Assembly: GCF_004769235.1 (NCBI RefSeq)
Contig: NZ_RQFG01000005.1
Location: 682,001-746,000, forward strand
Origin: Leptospira kanakyensis
GTDB taxonomy: Bacteria; Spirochaetota; Leptospiria; Leptospirales; Leptospiraceae
Length of the DNA: 64,000 bases
Direction: 5' to 3'
Part shown: in pieces, positions 28,514 to 37,277 of the stretch
Numbering within the stretch: the first letter of the stretch is position 1
Layout of the letters: every line of letters starts with the position of its first letter
Notes under the pieces: model-generated
The model's input: only the letters and a program-made list of their open reading frames with translations
Databases searched by the model: none
Told to the model about the DNA's origin: nothing
Program-made: the position numbers and the translations under genes

Positions 28514-30352
28514 TTGAAACGAATTGTTTACCTACTTTCTTTTTTCACCCTACTCAGTTTTGCCCTCCCGGTAGGATTCATTTCCTGCGAACCGGAAGCC
28601 AAAAAAGCCCCTAATCGCGTAACCAATTTTACTTACCAAGACTTTGAAACCGTGGTCAAATCAGTGGATAAGTATTATATTGATAAAAATATCAATAAAA
28701 ACCGAGCTTTCACTGATGCAGCATCCTTTGCCGTTCTCAGTATGCCTCACCCACTTTATATTTACCCAGAAAGTTATTTCAACGAAAGGGAAAAATATGA
28801 TGAGAAAGAAGACCTTTGGCCAGGAAAAACTTTCAAAATTTCTCCTTCCGACAAATTCGTGTTATTTGATCCTGATTACACTCTTGTAGAAAAAATCCAA
28901 AAAGAGAAACTAAAGAAAAACGAAAACAGAAAACTATCCGATGCAGAACTTAAAAAACTGATCGAAAAAGAAAAACTGAAAAAATCAGTCATCGCATCCA
29001 GATGGGAAGAAATTAATTTTTCGCGTAAAGAATTTGACCGAGTCATCTCTTACATCCAAGACAATTTGGAAACTTACAAAACACCTGTCCTCAAAGGACT
29101 TGTGGAACTTGACGGAGAACTTCCGGAAGAAGAGGAAGATAAAAAAGAATTCAGCATGGAACAAGTGTTTCTTGCTGCTGCCAATGGTTATCTGAACTCT
29201 CTCGACCCACATTCCAATGTATTCTTAAAAGAAATGTGGGAAGAATCCATGGCAAAAATCAGCGATGGATCCTTTGAAGGAATTGGAGCCATTTTGTCTG
29301 GTGGTGGTAGCCGAGAAGTGGTGGTGGAAAACCCATTAGAAGGAAGTCCAGCAGTCCGTGCCGGAATTCGTAGTGGAGACACGATTGTTGCTGTGGATGG
29401 AAAGGTCATCAAAAACCTTTCTCTCGATAAAGTGGTAAAAAAAATCAAAGGGCCAAAGGCTACTAAAGTTGTTCTTACCATCACAAGAAAAGGAAATACA
29501 GGAAAAACAGACATCGAAGTCATCCGTGATAAAATTACGATTAAAAACGTAACTCATCATATCGTAAAAGAAAATCCACAAGTTGGATATATCAAACTCA
29601 CTGGATTTGTAAAACCAGGTCCCGGCGAAGCACCGATCGAAACACAAATCACAAATGCTGTTGCGGAGATGGAACAAGAAGCTAAAGAAAGTGGTAAACC
29701 ACTCAAAGCTCTCATTCTAGATTTACGTGGAAACTCTGGTGGGTATTTGGATCTTGCAATCGATATTGCTGATATGTTTATCGAAAAAGGAATGATTGTA
29801 TTCACAAGAACTCCATTCCGCAGCGATGAAGAAAAATATGCAAAAAACAAAGACATCACCAAACTTCCTATGGTAGTGATGATCAATTCCAAATCGGCTT
29901 CTGCTTCTGAAATTGTAGCCAGTGCCATCCAACACCATGGCCGTGGAATTTTACTTGGGGAAAGAACTTTCGGAAAAGCAACGGTTCAAAGTTTAAATAA
30001 CCTTGAAAACAACCCCGATTACTTATTAAAAATCACAAATGCAAGATACTATTCCCCATCTGGAAAAACGATCCAAGTTGTGGGAGTGTCTCCCGACATT
30101 GAAGTGTCGGAAGAACCAGACGGAGGATTTCCTTTCCGTTACCGTGAAGAAGATATGTGGAACCATCTTCCCCTCATTCCACACGAAGGGGTTGTTAAAT
30201 CCAAATTCAATGTCAATGCCATCAAAGAGTATGCGAAGAAAAACGGGAAAGCTGATATTTTCCTAAAATCACATGCAAATGATGCCATCAAACCAGACTA
30301 TATGTTAATCAGAAGTTTGGATTATATTGAAGGGATGTTAAACACTAAGTAA
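28514..30352 (+). CDS. PDZ/S41-family carboxyl-terminal processing protease (lipoprotein)
   Basis: A 612-residue protease with a TTG start, a signal and a lipobox-like end (LPVGFISC, Cys25). A helical, highly charged region precedes a PDZ domain (about 240-320; [20 protein letters not shown]) and the S41 core. The core has [17 protein letters not shown], the nucleophile in [13 protein letters not shown], and the Lys base in [11 protein letters not shown]. These are the Ser/Lys dyad residues of CtpA-type enzymes, which trim envelope proteins at their C-termini. The long N-terminal insert of about 100 residues rich in Lys/Glu is longer than in classic Ctp proteins. It is followed by nadB with 51 bases between. 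Confidence 0.92.
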   Translation: MKRIVYLLSFFTLLSFALPVGFISCEPEAKKAPNRVTNFTYQDFETVVKSVDKYYIDKNINKNRAFTDAASFAVLSMPHPLYIYPESYFNEREKYDEKEDLWPGKTFKISPSDKFVLFDPDYTLVEKIQKEKLKKNENRKLSDAELKKLIEKEKLKKSVIASRWEEINFSRKEFDRVISYIQDNLETYKTPVLKGLVELDGELPEEEEDKKEFSMEQVFLAAANGYLNSLDPHSNVFLKEMWEESMAKISDGSFEGIGAILSGGGSREVVVENPLEGSPAVRAGIRSGDTIVAVDGKVIKNLSLDKVVKKIKGPKATKVVLTITRKGNTGKTDIEVIRDKITIKNVTHHIVKENPQVGYIKLTGFVKPGPGEAPIETQITNAVAEMEQEAKESGKPLKALILDLRGNSGGYLDLAIDIADMFIEKGMIVFTRTPFRSDEEKYAKNKDITKLPMVVMINSKSASASEIVASAIQHHGRGILLGERTFGKATVQSLNNLENNPDYLLKITNARYYSPSGKTIQVVGVSPDIEVSEEPDGGFPFRYREEDMWNHLPLIPHEGVVKSKFNVNAIKEYAKKNGKADIFLKSHANDAIKPDYMLIRSLDYIEGMLNTK

Positions 30353-30403
30353 TCCGAATCCCAAAAGGCAAGGATATGACTTGAAGATACAATTGGAAAT
30401 CAT

Positions 30404-32005
30404 GTGACTCGAATTAAATCGGATTTTTTGATCATTGGAAGCGGAGTGAGTGGTTTATTCACTGCGCTAAAACTGGCTCCGCTTGGATCCGTAGTGGTTG
30501 TTACCAAAAAAGCAGACTACGAATCCAATACCAATTATGCACAAGGTGGAATCGCTTCCGTTTTTGATGACAAGGATAAGTTCGAAGAACATATCCAAGA
30601 TACTTTAGAATCGGGAGCAGGACTCTGTGATTTGGAGGCGGTGCGAGTCCTTGTCGAAGAAGGGCCAACCAGAGTTCGGGAACTTCTGGATCTAGGAGTT
30701 CCTTTTACCAGAAACCAAACAGGGGAACTCGATCTTGCTCGTGAAGGTGGTCATAGCAAAAATCGGATCATCCACTCTTTGGACAGAACGGGTAGTGCCG
30801 TAGAACAGTCGCTACTTGATCATGTTCATGCCAACAAAAACATCCAAATTCTAGAAAATCATGCCTGCGTGGATTTGATCACCAAACACCATTTAAAGGA
30901 CAAAGACAACCTTCCCTTAAGATGTTATGGTGCCTATATCGTAGATACAGAAACAGGAGAAGTGTTTCCTGTCCTTGCTAAAAAAACGATTTTAGCAACT
31001 GGTGGTGCGGGTCAGGTGTATTTACATACAACCAATCCAAACATTGCTACTGGTGATGGAGTGGCGAGTGCTTACCGGGCTGGTGCCATTGTAAAAAATA
31101 TGGAATTTTATCAATTCCATCCCACTTCCCTTTTTCATGAACAAGGAAATAGTTTTTTAATTTCAGAAGCCGTTCGTGGCCATGGTGGCATCTTACGCGA
31201 GATAGGTGGTAGACCTTTTATGAAGGACTACCACGATATGGGGGAACTTGCACCACGAGATATCGTAGCTCGCGCCATCGATGATACTATGAAAAAACGA
31301 GGAGAACCCCATGTCCTTCTCGACATCACTCATAGACCCGCAAACGACATCATCAACCATTTCCCATCAATTTACGAACGTTGCAAAAAACTAGGAATCG
31401 ATATCACAACGGATCCCATCCCAGTGGTGCCTGCCGCTCATTATATGTGTGGCGGTGTGGCGACTGATTTACTCGGACGAACCAATATTGCTGATTTGTA
31501 TGCATGCGGCGAAACCACATGCACAGGCGTTCATGGCGGTAACCGACTAGCATCCAATAGTCTACTAGAGTGCCTTGTATTCTCACATAGAATTGCAGGA
31601 GATATTAAGTCCCAAGGAAAACTAAGTTATTCTGCTGAAACAGACCTTATCCCTGATTGGAACAAAGAAGGAACCACCAATACAGAAGAATGGGTTCTGA
31701 TCTCACATGATCTCATCGAAATCAAAACCATTATGAGTAATTATGTGGGGATTGTTCGCTCCGATATGCGACTTGAAAGAGCACTCCGTCGACTGAAACT
31801 AATCTCCGAAGAAGTAAAAGACTACTACAACAGAACCACTGTCTCTATTGAATTATTGGAACTTCGAAACTTAGTGAAAGTGGCAGAACTGATTGTTCGT
31901 TCGGCACTCTTACGAAAGGAAAGTCGTGGACTTCACTATAGTACAGACTATCCAGAAGATAGAACTCCTTCGAGACAAGATACCATCCTTTCTCACAAAC
32001 TTTAA
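30404..32005 (+). CDS. nadB: L-aspartate oxidase
   Basis: A 533-residue flavoprotein that oxidises L-aspartate to iminoaspartate, the first step of NAD synthesis. The start is GTG. The FAD site is [19 protein letters not shown], followed by [14 protein letters not shown], the [14 protein letters not shown] region, [10 protein letters not shown] and the active-site segment [15 protein letters not shown]-terminal family marks are [12 protein letters not shown] and [19 protein letters not shown]. This fold is shared with succinate dehydrogenase flavoprotein, but no covalent-FAD His is evident and the NadB-type motifs dominate. Other nad genes are not adjacent. Confidence 0.94.
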   Translation: MTRIKSDFLIIGSGVSGLFTALKLAPLGSVVVVTKKADYESNTNYAQGGIASVFDDKDKFEEHIQDTLESGAGLCDLEAVRVLVEEGPTRVRELLDLGVPFTRNQTGELDLAREGGHSKNRIIHSLDRTGSAVEQSLLDHVHANKNIQILENHACVDLITKHHLKDKDNLPLRCYGAYIVDTETGEVFPVLAKKTILATGGAGQVYLHTTNPNIATGDGVASAYRAGAIVKNMEFYQFHPTSLFHEQGNSFLISEAVRGHGGILREIGGRPFMKDYHDMGELAPRDIVARAIDDTMKKRGEPHVLLDITHRPANDIINHFPSIYERCKKLGIDITTDPIPVVPAAHYMCGGVATDLLGRTNIADLYACGETTCTGVHGGNRLASNSLLECLVFSHRIAGDIKSQGKLSYSAETDLIPDWNKEGTTNTEEWVLISHDLIEIKTIMSNYVGIVRSDMRLERALRRLKLISEEVKDYYNRTTVSIELLELRNLVKVAELIVRSALLRKESRGLHYSTDYPEDRTPSRQDTILSHKL

Positions 32006-32010
32006 ACGAC

Positions 32011-32022
32011 AAACAAAGATTA
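32011..32022. repeat. 12-base direct repeat, left copy
   Basis: AAACAAAGATTA occurs here and at 36699-36710, in the same orientation, either side of the recombinase region. A GAC trinucleotide lies just upstream of both. It could be an attachment-site remnant or chance in AT-rich DNA. Confidence 0.35.
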
Positions 32023-32089
32023 AGCGCCAGGAACCCTAGCAGAAATCCTTTCTCGCAAGAGTAGGATTTCAGTGAGGTGGGAAGGTGCT
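32023..32089. repeat. Imperfect palindrome with two paired zones (attC-like geometry)
   Basis: Outer arms AGCGCC (32023-32028) and GGTGCT (32084-32089) pair with one G-T wobble. The inner stem GAAATCCT (32042-32049) pairs perfectly with AGGATTTC (32063-32070) around a 13-base loop. Between the outer and inner stems both sides have the same number of mostly unpaired bases. GTTATGC follows directly at 32090. No T run follows, so it is not a standard terminator. Confidence 0.6.
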
Positions 32090-32111
32090 GTTATGCGAAG
32101 TCACCTATCAT

Positions 32112-32813
32112 TTACGGCTGATTCTTAATTTTTAGTTTTTCCAAACATACGGATATTTGATCCGTTAATAAATTTCCAGTTTTTAGACCAATTCGATTGT
32201 CTTTTTGAAGTTGATAGAATATTGAATTTTTATCGCCTAATTCAGTTTCCAAAAATTCATTTGTGAATGTATTTTTTTTAACGATTTGCTGGCAGAATGC
32301 AATTTGTTGATTATTTTTGAAAATTGAAACCCTTAGTGCGACAATTAAAGGAAAACCAATCATAGATCTTTTGAAAAAATGGTATCTAGATTGATGATCC
32401 ATCATTAGGAAAATGAAAATTGTATTATCTTCAAATGAATTTGTTAAATGTGTTTCACTCGGAATGAGTTTTAATTCAGAATATACGTCCTGAATTTTTT
32501 CAAACTTAAACGAGTTTTGGTAGGTATTCATTAAATTTTCATCTGATGAAATTAAAAAGCGAAGTGTTTGATTTTTCCATTTTTCCGTCGGTTCTTCGAC
32601 CGGGTATGGAATGTGATTTAGAAAAAAGAATTTTATAGCTGAGATATTTGAGAAAACACTATCTTGATAAATCGAATCTTTTATTCGAACTCTTGTATAT
32701 GAGGTTGGAATATAATCTTGTTCACTTACGGTGCGAAATTCTGACTTATTACCATCATATACACATCCAAAAAAAGAAAGAATCGATAAAAGAATGATTT
32801 TATTTAAAAACAT
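32112..32813 (-). CDS. Putative lipoprotein, unknown family
   Basis: A 233-residue protein with a lipobox (SILSFFGC, Cys17). The mature part alternates strands and helices without recognised motifs. Base composition is more AT-rich than the housekeeping genes upstream. It is followed at its 3' end by an imperfect palindrome and preceded by a small membrane-protein gene on the same strand, 27 bases away. Both are orphan-type genes in the region that contains the recombinase. Function unknown. Confidence 0.72.
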   Translation of the reverse strand: MFLNKIILLSILSFFGCVYDGNKSEFRTVSEQDYIPTSYTRVRIKDSIYQDSVFSNISAIKFFFLNHIPYPVEEPTEKWKNQTLRFLISSDENLMNTYQNSFKFEKIQDVYSELKLIPSETHLTNSFEDNTIFIFLMMDHQSRYHFFKRSMIGFPLIVALRVSIFKNNQQIAFCQQIVKKNTFTNEFLETELGDKNSIFYQLQKDNRIGLKTGNLLTDQISVCLEKLKIKNQP

Positions 32814-32840
32814 TATTTTAATAATTTCACATAACAGTAT

Positions 32841-33056
32841 TTATCCCATGATCCCCAAAATGGTATAAACAATTCCAAAAATAATGGGAAGGATCGAATA
32901 ACTAAACACGTGGATGAAATATCCGCGTTTTTCTCCCCATTTTTGTTTCATAGGTTCCAACTTCCAAAAAAATCCAGGTTTGTATATGCGTAAGATATAG
33001 GTAGTAGTTCCATAGAGGATAAATAATACTCCGAGCCCGACTGTGATTAGGTTCAT
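32841..33056 (-). CDS. Small two-helix membrane protein
   Basis: A 71-residue protein with two membrane helices (LITVGLGVLFILYGTTTYIL and ILPIIFGIVYTILGIMG) separated by a basic loop (EPMKQKWGEKRG). No family name is given with confidence. It lies upstream of the lipoprotein gene on the same strand and divergent from the recombinase gene. The 283-base gap between them contains a GC-rich palindrome. Confidence 0.6.
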   Translation of the reverse strand: MNLITVGLGVLFILYGTTTYILRIYKPGFFWKLEPMKQKWGEKRGYFIHVFSYSILPIIFGIVYTILGIMG

Positions 33057-33166
33057 AATTCTCCGTATTGTCTTATGTTATGTGTGAATGCGAACTTTCC
33101 AAGAAAAAAAAAGATGAGTTAAAGATTTGGCTTTTCTGCAGCAAAAAATCGTGGTAAAGGGAGCAC

Positions 33167-33240
33167 ATTGGGTGGCGGGTCTAGAACCCCTCCCTCAAAT
33201 CAGGGCGGGGAGATTATATTCACCCCCTCCCCCACCAAAT
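33167..33240. repeat. GC-rich compound palindrome upstream of the recombinase gene
   Basis: Outer segments ATTGGGTGGCGGG (33167-33179) and CCCTCCCCCACC near 33226-33237 pair imperfectly. Inside, CCCCTCCCT (33187-33195) pairs with AGGGCGGGG (33202-33210) except for one mismatch. The element is much richer in G and C than the DNA on both sides. It shares the ATTGGG(T/C)G start with the element at 36829-36936. Confidence 0.6.
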
Positions 33241-33339
33241 ACACGAAATTCCATTAAAAACACCAAAATCCAAAGAATTAAAGAACCAAACCCAAAAGAA
33301 TCCACCTAATCATCATACCAATATAAGGTTAGGTGCCGT

Positions 33340-34455
33340 ATGATCAAACTTCGTTACTCTCTCAATGACAATCGATTCCATTTACAATTTGGATATTCGA
33401 AAATTTATTTTCCAATCGCAAAATCCATTCCGAATGGATGTTACCATCCAAGGGAAAAGTCTTGGTCTTATCCCAACGACCCAAAAATCATTAAACAATT
33501 GTTAATTGCATTTGAACCACATGATATCAGAATCTCACCAAGAGAAATTCCTAAACAATGTGGAATTTTAGAAGATTATTTTAAGGCAACAAGAGAAAGA
33601 AATTTTACCTTTTGCACAACCAAATCCTATTACTCTCATTTATTCCGGTTGTTGGTGTTTACAGAAAAACTTCCATCGAATATCAAAATGATAGATTTAG
33701 AAAATTATCTCGATCATTTGTTAACATATGAAAAACCAAAAGTTGCCAGTGTTCGAGCATCCAGACAAGCCTTTATCTTCTATTTCCGCGAGGTAAGAAA
33801 ACAGTTCACTCATCTAAAATTTCCACGAATGAAGGTTGAAAACAAACTTCCCGAAGTTTTATCTGCAGAAGAAACAAGGGCCATCTTTGATGCTCTTCCC
33901 AACCGAAAACATAAAATGTTACTTCTGATCAGTTATTCCTCTGGTTTAAGAGTCAGCGAAGTCATTCACTTAAAAATTACTGATATTGATTTTAAACGAA
34001 ATATGGTTCGGGTGAACCAAGGAAAAGGAAAAAAGGATCGATATACCGTTCTTGCCACTTCCCTAATCGAGGAACTAAAAGAATACTTAAAAGTAAGAGA
34101 ATACAATTTACTTCTTAGACAAAGTTATAACGAGGTGAGAACAAATCCTTGGTTATTTCCAGGTATGAAGAATAGACCTCTTAACATTCGTACGGCGGAA
34201 ACCATATTCACGAATGCGGCACAAAAGGCAAAAATCAAAAAGAAGGTGACTTTTCATAGTTTACGTCATGCTTTCGCCACCCATCTTTTGGAGTTGGGAA
34301 CGGATTTAAGAATGATTCAAACCTTACTCGGACACGCAAGTGTCCGAACCACTCAAATTTATACAAAAGTTGCCAGAAGCCGGTTGGAAAATATCGCGAG
34401 TCCCCTGGATCGAATTCCCCCCACCACAGAAAAAACCAATCCCAGTAAAAACTAA
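33340..34455 (+). CDS. Tyrosine recombinase/integrase
   Basis: A 371-residue site-specific recombinase. The catalytic residues are all present: Arg in SSGLRVSEVIHL, Lys in QGKGKKDRYTVL, HxxR in FHSLRHAFATHLLE, His in LLGHASVRTTQIYTKV and its final Tyr nucleophile. An N-terminal extra domain of about 60 residues (LRYSLNDNRFHLQFGYSK, then CYHPREKSWSYPND) precedes the SAM-like core-binding domain. This places it among Xer-like recombinases with an N-terminal add-on. The additional segment that defines integron integrases is not visible, so I do not call it IntI. No phage or transfer genes adjoin it. GTTAGGTGC sits 5 bases before the ATG. Confidence 0.9.
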   Translation: MIKLRYSLNDNRFHLQFGYSKIYFPIAKSIPNGCYHPREKSWSYPNDPKIIKQLLIAFEPHDIRISPREIPKQCGILEDYFKATRERNFTFCTTKSYYSHLFRLLVFTEKLPSNIKMIDLENYLDHLLTYEKPKVASVRASRQAFIFYFREVRKQFTHLKFPRMKVENKLPEVLSAEETRAIFDALPNRKHKMLLLISYSSGLRVSEVIHLKITDIDFKRNMVRVNQGKGKKDRYTVLATSLIEELKEYLKVREYNLLLRQSYNEVRTNPWLFPGMKNRPLNIRTAETIFTNAAQKAKIKKKVTFHSLRHAFATHLLELGTDLRMIQTLLGHASVRTTQIYTKVARSRLENIASPLDRIPPTTEKTNPSKN

Positions 34456-34598
34456 AAGAAATACAAATCATACTCAGTTATTATTTTCCACACCAACCAA
34501 AATCAAAATATTGATTTCTAACAATTACTTGACGAAATCCAAACCGCCATTAATTTACATTCCATTCTGAACTCTGCCAATAAAAATAGAACATAACA

Positions 34599-35492
34599 AT
34601 GAAACAACGATTCCAATTCCTAAGTTTATTTTTAATTTTACTTTCCTCACAAGTTTTAGCCCAACTCAAACCCGAAATAGAAAACGAATGGATTCGATCC
34701 AAAAGTCTCGGGCCAGTAATCGACAAATCGGCTGTCCGATGGAACTTTATCGCCGAAATTAAAGTCGATAACCTAGAAAGCATTCATGGTTACGAAGTCA
34801 AATGGCCGGAAAAAACAAAACATATCTCTGAAACAAACCAAATCAAACAGGGAGATCTTATTTTATCCAGCGAACCACTTTTAGAAAAAGAATATCTTTG
34901 GATTTACGAATTGGGAACTACAAGTCTATTTTTTACTTTCGAAATCACAAATTCTAAAGGCGAAAAAAAGGTTTTAAATGTCCCCATTAATTTTTCAGAA
35001 AAAAGTAAAGAAACACTTCGATTGTTTATGGAAAAAAATCTAAACATCAAAAAAGAAACTGTCAAAGTCCCTTTCCTTCGGAATTTAGATGGTAGACGTT
35101 GGTATGTGGGCAACTCAGGAGAAGACAACGAACAAGTATTAATCGAAATGATTCCTGAAGGGACTAAAATTGAAACATGGACTGAAATCTATAGATTAAA
35201 TCTTTTGAAATCCATTGGCACATCCAATCGACCTGCCTTTATGAATGCCGTAAAAAACGGCCTTAGTGAAAATTGTCCGAGTCTTATTTTTAACACCATC
35301 ACGGAATCACCAAATGAAATTATTTACGAATGGTCACATGATGGATGTAACGGTTGGCCGGCTTCCACAGAAATCACAAGAATGATTTCTGGCCCGTCTA
35401 ACTCTACTATGTTTACCTTTGCAAACAAAAATGGAAAAATTTCCAAACTACTACGCGAAATTTATCTTACTATTTTAGAAAAAGAAAAATAA
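34599..35492 (+). CDS. Putative exported protein, unknown family
   Basis: A 297-residue protein with a clear signal peptide (FLSLFLILLSSQVLAQ). Two strand-rich regions are visible: WNFIAEIKVDNLESIHGYEV and, near the end, PNEIIYEWSHDGCNGWPAST. The style resembles proteins in which a small beta domain precedes a ligand-binding domain, but no family is recognised. It lies 143 bases after the recombinase gene on the same strand and is followed by a structured palindrome. It could be cargo of the mobile region. Confidence 0.68.
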   Translation: MKQRFQFLSLFLILLSSQVLAQLKPEIENEWIRSKSLGPVIDKSAVRWNFIAEIKVDNLESIHGYEVKWPEKTKHISETNQIKQGDLILSSEPLLEKEYLWIYELGTTSLFFTFEITNSKGEKKVLNVPINFSEKSKETLRLFMEKNLNIKKETVKVPFLRNLDGRRWYVGNSGEDNEQVLIEMIPEGTKIETWTEIYRLNLLKSIGTSNRPAFMNAVKNGLSENCPSLIFNTITESPNEIIYEWSHDGCNGWPASTEITRMISGPSNSTMFTFANKNGKISKLLREIYLTILEKEK

Positions 35493-35560
35493 GTTTTTTA
35501 GCGTTCCCCCAATCCATCGTTTACAAAAATCAAATCAAAAAAGGGTCGGGCCACTCCGGG

Positions 35561-35624
35561 GTTCGCTGTTCGCTCCCGTCACCCACCATCTAACGATGGC
35601 AGGTGACCAAGCCCTTCGTCTCCC
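35561..35624 (+). repeat. GC-rich palindromic element with conserved boxes
   Basis: It contains GTTCGC (35561), GCTCCCG (35572), a hairpin at 35578-35607 (GTCACC-ca-CCAT, loop CTAACG, ATGG-ca-GGTGAC) and TTCGTCTCCC (35615). The same boxes occur in the same order, on the opposite strand, in the element at 36829-36936. It lies between the converging ends of the exported-protein and DUF805 genes. Confidence 0.65.
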
Positions 35625-35663
35625 TAACGCCTAAAGGATAGAGACAGGGAATCTAAAAATTGT

Positions 35664-35960
35664 TTATTTACCTTTCTGAGCCCAAAAGAATATAAGCACA
35701 AGAATTCCAATTCCAGTAAGGCCAATCAATTGCCACCAGCCGCTCATTCCTATATCATGCAATCTTCTAGAACCCACACTGAGACTTGGAAGTAAGATCG
35801 CTAGGGAAAATATTCCTCCAATTACTGGAAGAAACATACTAAAGGCAGCGCTGATAATGATACAGGCAACAACCCACCACCAGAACTCTGGCCGTTTTGC
35901 TTTGCCGCTAAAATCAGCATACTTTTGTAAACATACTTTGATCGAATCTTGGAATGACAT
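35664..35960 (-). CDS. DUF805 family membrane protein
   Basis: A 98-residue protein with the family pattern: KRPEFWWWVVACII in the first membrane segment, a second hydrophobic segment, then SVGSRRLHDIGMSGWWQLI and a final segment GIGILVLIFFWAQKGK. DUF805 members are small inner-membrane proteins of unknown role, often in accessory regions. It is isolated, with a structured element at its 3' end. Confidence 0.85.
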   Translation of the reverse strand: MSFQDSIKVCLQKYADFSGKAKRPEFWWWVVACIIISAAFSMFLPVIGGIFSLAILLPSLSVGSRRLHDIGMSGWWQLIGLTGIGILVLIFFWAQKGK

Positions 35961-36064
35961 ATAGTTTTTACCTTCTAATGAACTAGTAAATTTGTTTCGT
36001 CACAAACGAGGCATATTAGAAATTAATTATTAAACATGTAAAGGAAAAAAAGGAGACCGTATCC

Positions 36065-36652
36065 ATGTTACAAATAGGAATTCTTGTATTCCCTGAAGTA
36101 GAAGTAATGGACTTTGCTGGCCCCTTTGAAGTTTTTTCAATCGCAGAAACGAAGGAACAAAAGAAATTATGTAATGTATTTCTAGTGGCCGAAAACCTTT
36201 CTCCCGTTAAAGCAAGAAATGGATTGATGGTTTTGCCTAACTTTAATTACGCAAATTGCCCTACTATGGACATTTTAATTGTCCCAGGCGGTTACGGAGC
36301 CGAAAAAATTGAGATCAAAAATCAAACAACCCTTAGTTGGATCAAAGCTAATTACTTAATAGTTAAGCATTTAGCTTCTATCTGTACAGGTGCTTTTCTA
36401 TTAGCAGAAATAGGGCTTTTAGATGGATTAGAAGCCACCACTCACTGGATGGACATTGAAACTCTTAAAAGCAACTATCCAATGTTAAATGTAAAAGAAA
36501 ACGTTAGATACACAGACAATGAAAAAATTCTAACTTCAGGAGGAATTTCCTCCGGCATCCATTTGAGTTTTTATCTCCTCCAAAAACTATTTGGATCGGA
36601 AGTAGCCACCCGAACCGCAAAACGTATGGAATACGATTGGAGCCCTAGTTGA
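36065..36652 (+). CDS. DJ-1/PfpI family protein
   Basis: A 195-residue GATase1-like protein. The conserved Glu region lies early (PEVEVMDFAGPFEVFS), the nucleophile elbow is SICTGAFLLAEIGLLDG with its Cys, and TTHWMDIETL and TSGGISSGIHLSFYLL follow. This subgroup includes cyclohexyl-isocyanide hydratase and regulators of the FtrA type, but no DNA-binding domain is attached here. AAGGAGA gives a strong ribosome site. It is a single-gene unit in the accessory region. Activity is unknown, possibly isonitrile hydration or glyoxalase-like chemistry. Confidence 0.86.
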   Translation: MLQIGILVFPEVEVMDFAGPFEVFSIAETKEQKKLCNVFLVAENLSPVKARNGLMVLPNFNYANCPTMDILIVPGGYGAEKIEIKNQTTLSWIKANYLIVKHLASICTGAFLLAEIGLLDGLEATTHWMDIETLKSNYPMLNVKENVRYTDNEKILTSGGISSGIHLSFYLLQKLFGSEVATRTAKRMEYDWSPS

Positions 36653-36964
36653 GATACATTAAAAGAAAAAGCCAATGTGTTAATTCAACAAGATGACGAA
36701 ACAAAGATTAGGTAACGTATCTTTCCAAATCAACTACTCGAACTCTATCCCAAAACCAATCGAGTCCCAATCCTCAGTTTCTTAAAAAACTTTTTACTTG
36801 TACGCAATTTCCCAATGAATTCGAAGCTTTTTCTCCAAGGCATTGGGCGACGAACAGCACCCACGGATGGGTGTGGGCGGGAGCTCTGGCCATGGAGGGC
36901 CAGGCGAACGCGAGTCACCCAATGCCTTGGAGAAAATATATATCGTTGAAGGGGAAATTTTAAT
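36653..36964. other. Gene-free 312-base stretch between the PfpI gene and the tRNA cluster
   Basis: It contains the right copy of a 12-base repeat (AAACAAAGATTA at 36699-36710) and the large palindrome described separately. No reading frame or clear promoter is seen. Reading frames crossing it into the tRNAs are not real genes. Confidence 0.7.
36829..36936. repeat. 108-base cloverleaf-like palindrome
   Basis: A perfect 19-base inverted repeat (TTTTCTCCAAGGCATTGGG at 36829-36847, complement at 36918-36936) encloses two hairpins: CACCCA/TGGGTG (36858-36873, loop CGGA) and CTGGCC/GGCCAG (36886-36903, loop ATGGAG). Folded, this gives a junction of one long stem and two arms. It lies 28 bases from the 3' end of tRNA-His. 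Confidence 0.85.
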
Positions 36965-37038
36965 GGGTGGATGACGGGATTCGAACCCGCGACGACCGGT
37001 ACCACAAACCGGGGCTCTACCGCTGAACTACATCCACC
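36965..37038 (-). tRNA. tRNA-His (GTG)
   Basis: The minus strand folds as a full cloverleaf. The acceptor stem is GGTGGAT/ATCCACC, the anticodon loop TTGTGGT has GTG, and the T-loop is GGGTTCGAATCCC. The discriminator base is C73, as is usual for tRNA-His; a full CCA is not encoded. It is the last of three tRNAs in a row. Confidence 0.95.
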
Positions 37039-37055
37039 GTTTCTAGAACAATCAT

Positions 37056-37129
37056 CGACCCGAGAGGGATTCGAACCCCCGACCAACTGCTTAGAAGGCA
37101 GTTGCTCTATCCAGCTGAGCTACCGGGTC
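37056..37129 (-). tRNA. tRNA-Arg (TCT)
   Basis: Minus strand; acceptor GACCCGG paired with TCGGGTC (one G-T pair). The anticodon stem AACTGC/GCAGTT has a loop with TCT, and the T-arm is GGGGTTCGAATCCC. It is the middle gene of the tRNA cluster. Confidence 0.95.
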
Positions 37130-37146
37130 AGATAGAACCAACTGAT

Positions 37147-37218
37147 TCGGGATGACAGGATTTGAACCTGCGACCCTCTGTACCCAAAACAGATGCGCTA
37201 CCACTGCGCTACATCCCG
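37147..37218 (-). tRNA. tRNA-Pro (TGG)
   Basis: Minus strand; acceptor CGGGATG/CATCCCG and an anticodon stem TCTGT/ACAGA with loop TTTGGGT, giving TGG. The T-arm has GGTTCAAATCC and the discriminator is A. It is the first gene of the tRNA cluster in the direction of transcription. Confidence 0.95.
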
Positions 37219-37277
37219 AGAAAGTCCTTGAATCACCAGTGTTTTTGGCTGAGGGACTGTGTCAACAAAACGGAGAT

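Noticed and set aside
33340..34455. Calling the recombinase an integron integrase (IntI)
   Set aside because: The characteristic additional segment between the conserved regions is not visible, despite the palindromes and the GTTAGGTG word upstream.
32011..36964. Prophage or conjugative element
   Set aside because: Only a recombinase is present; there are no capsid, tail, lysis, relaxase or secretion genes.
36745..37086. 113-codon reading frame on the minus strand
   Set aside because: It runs through tRNA-His, part of tRNA-Arg and the large palindrome, so it is not a gene.
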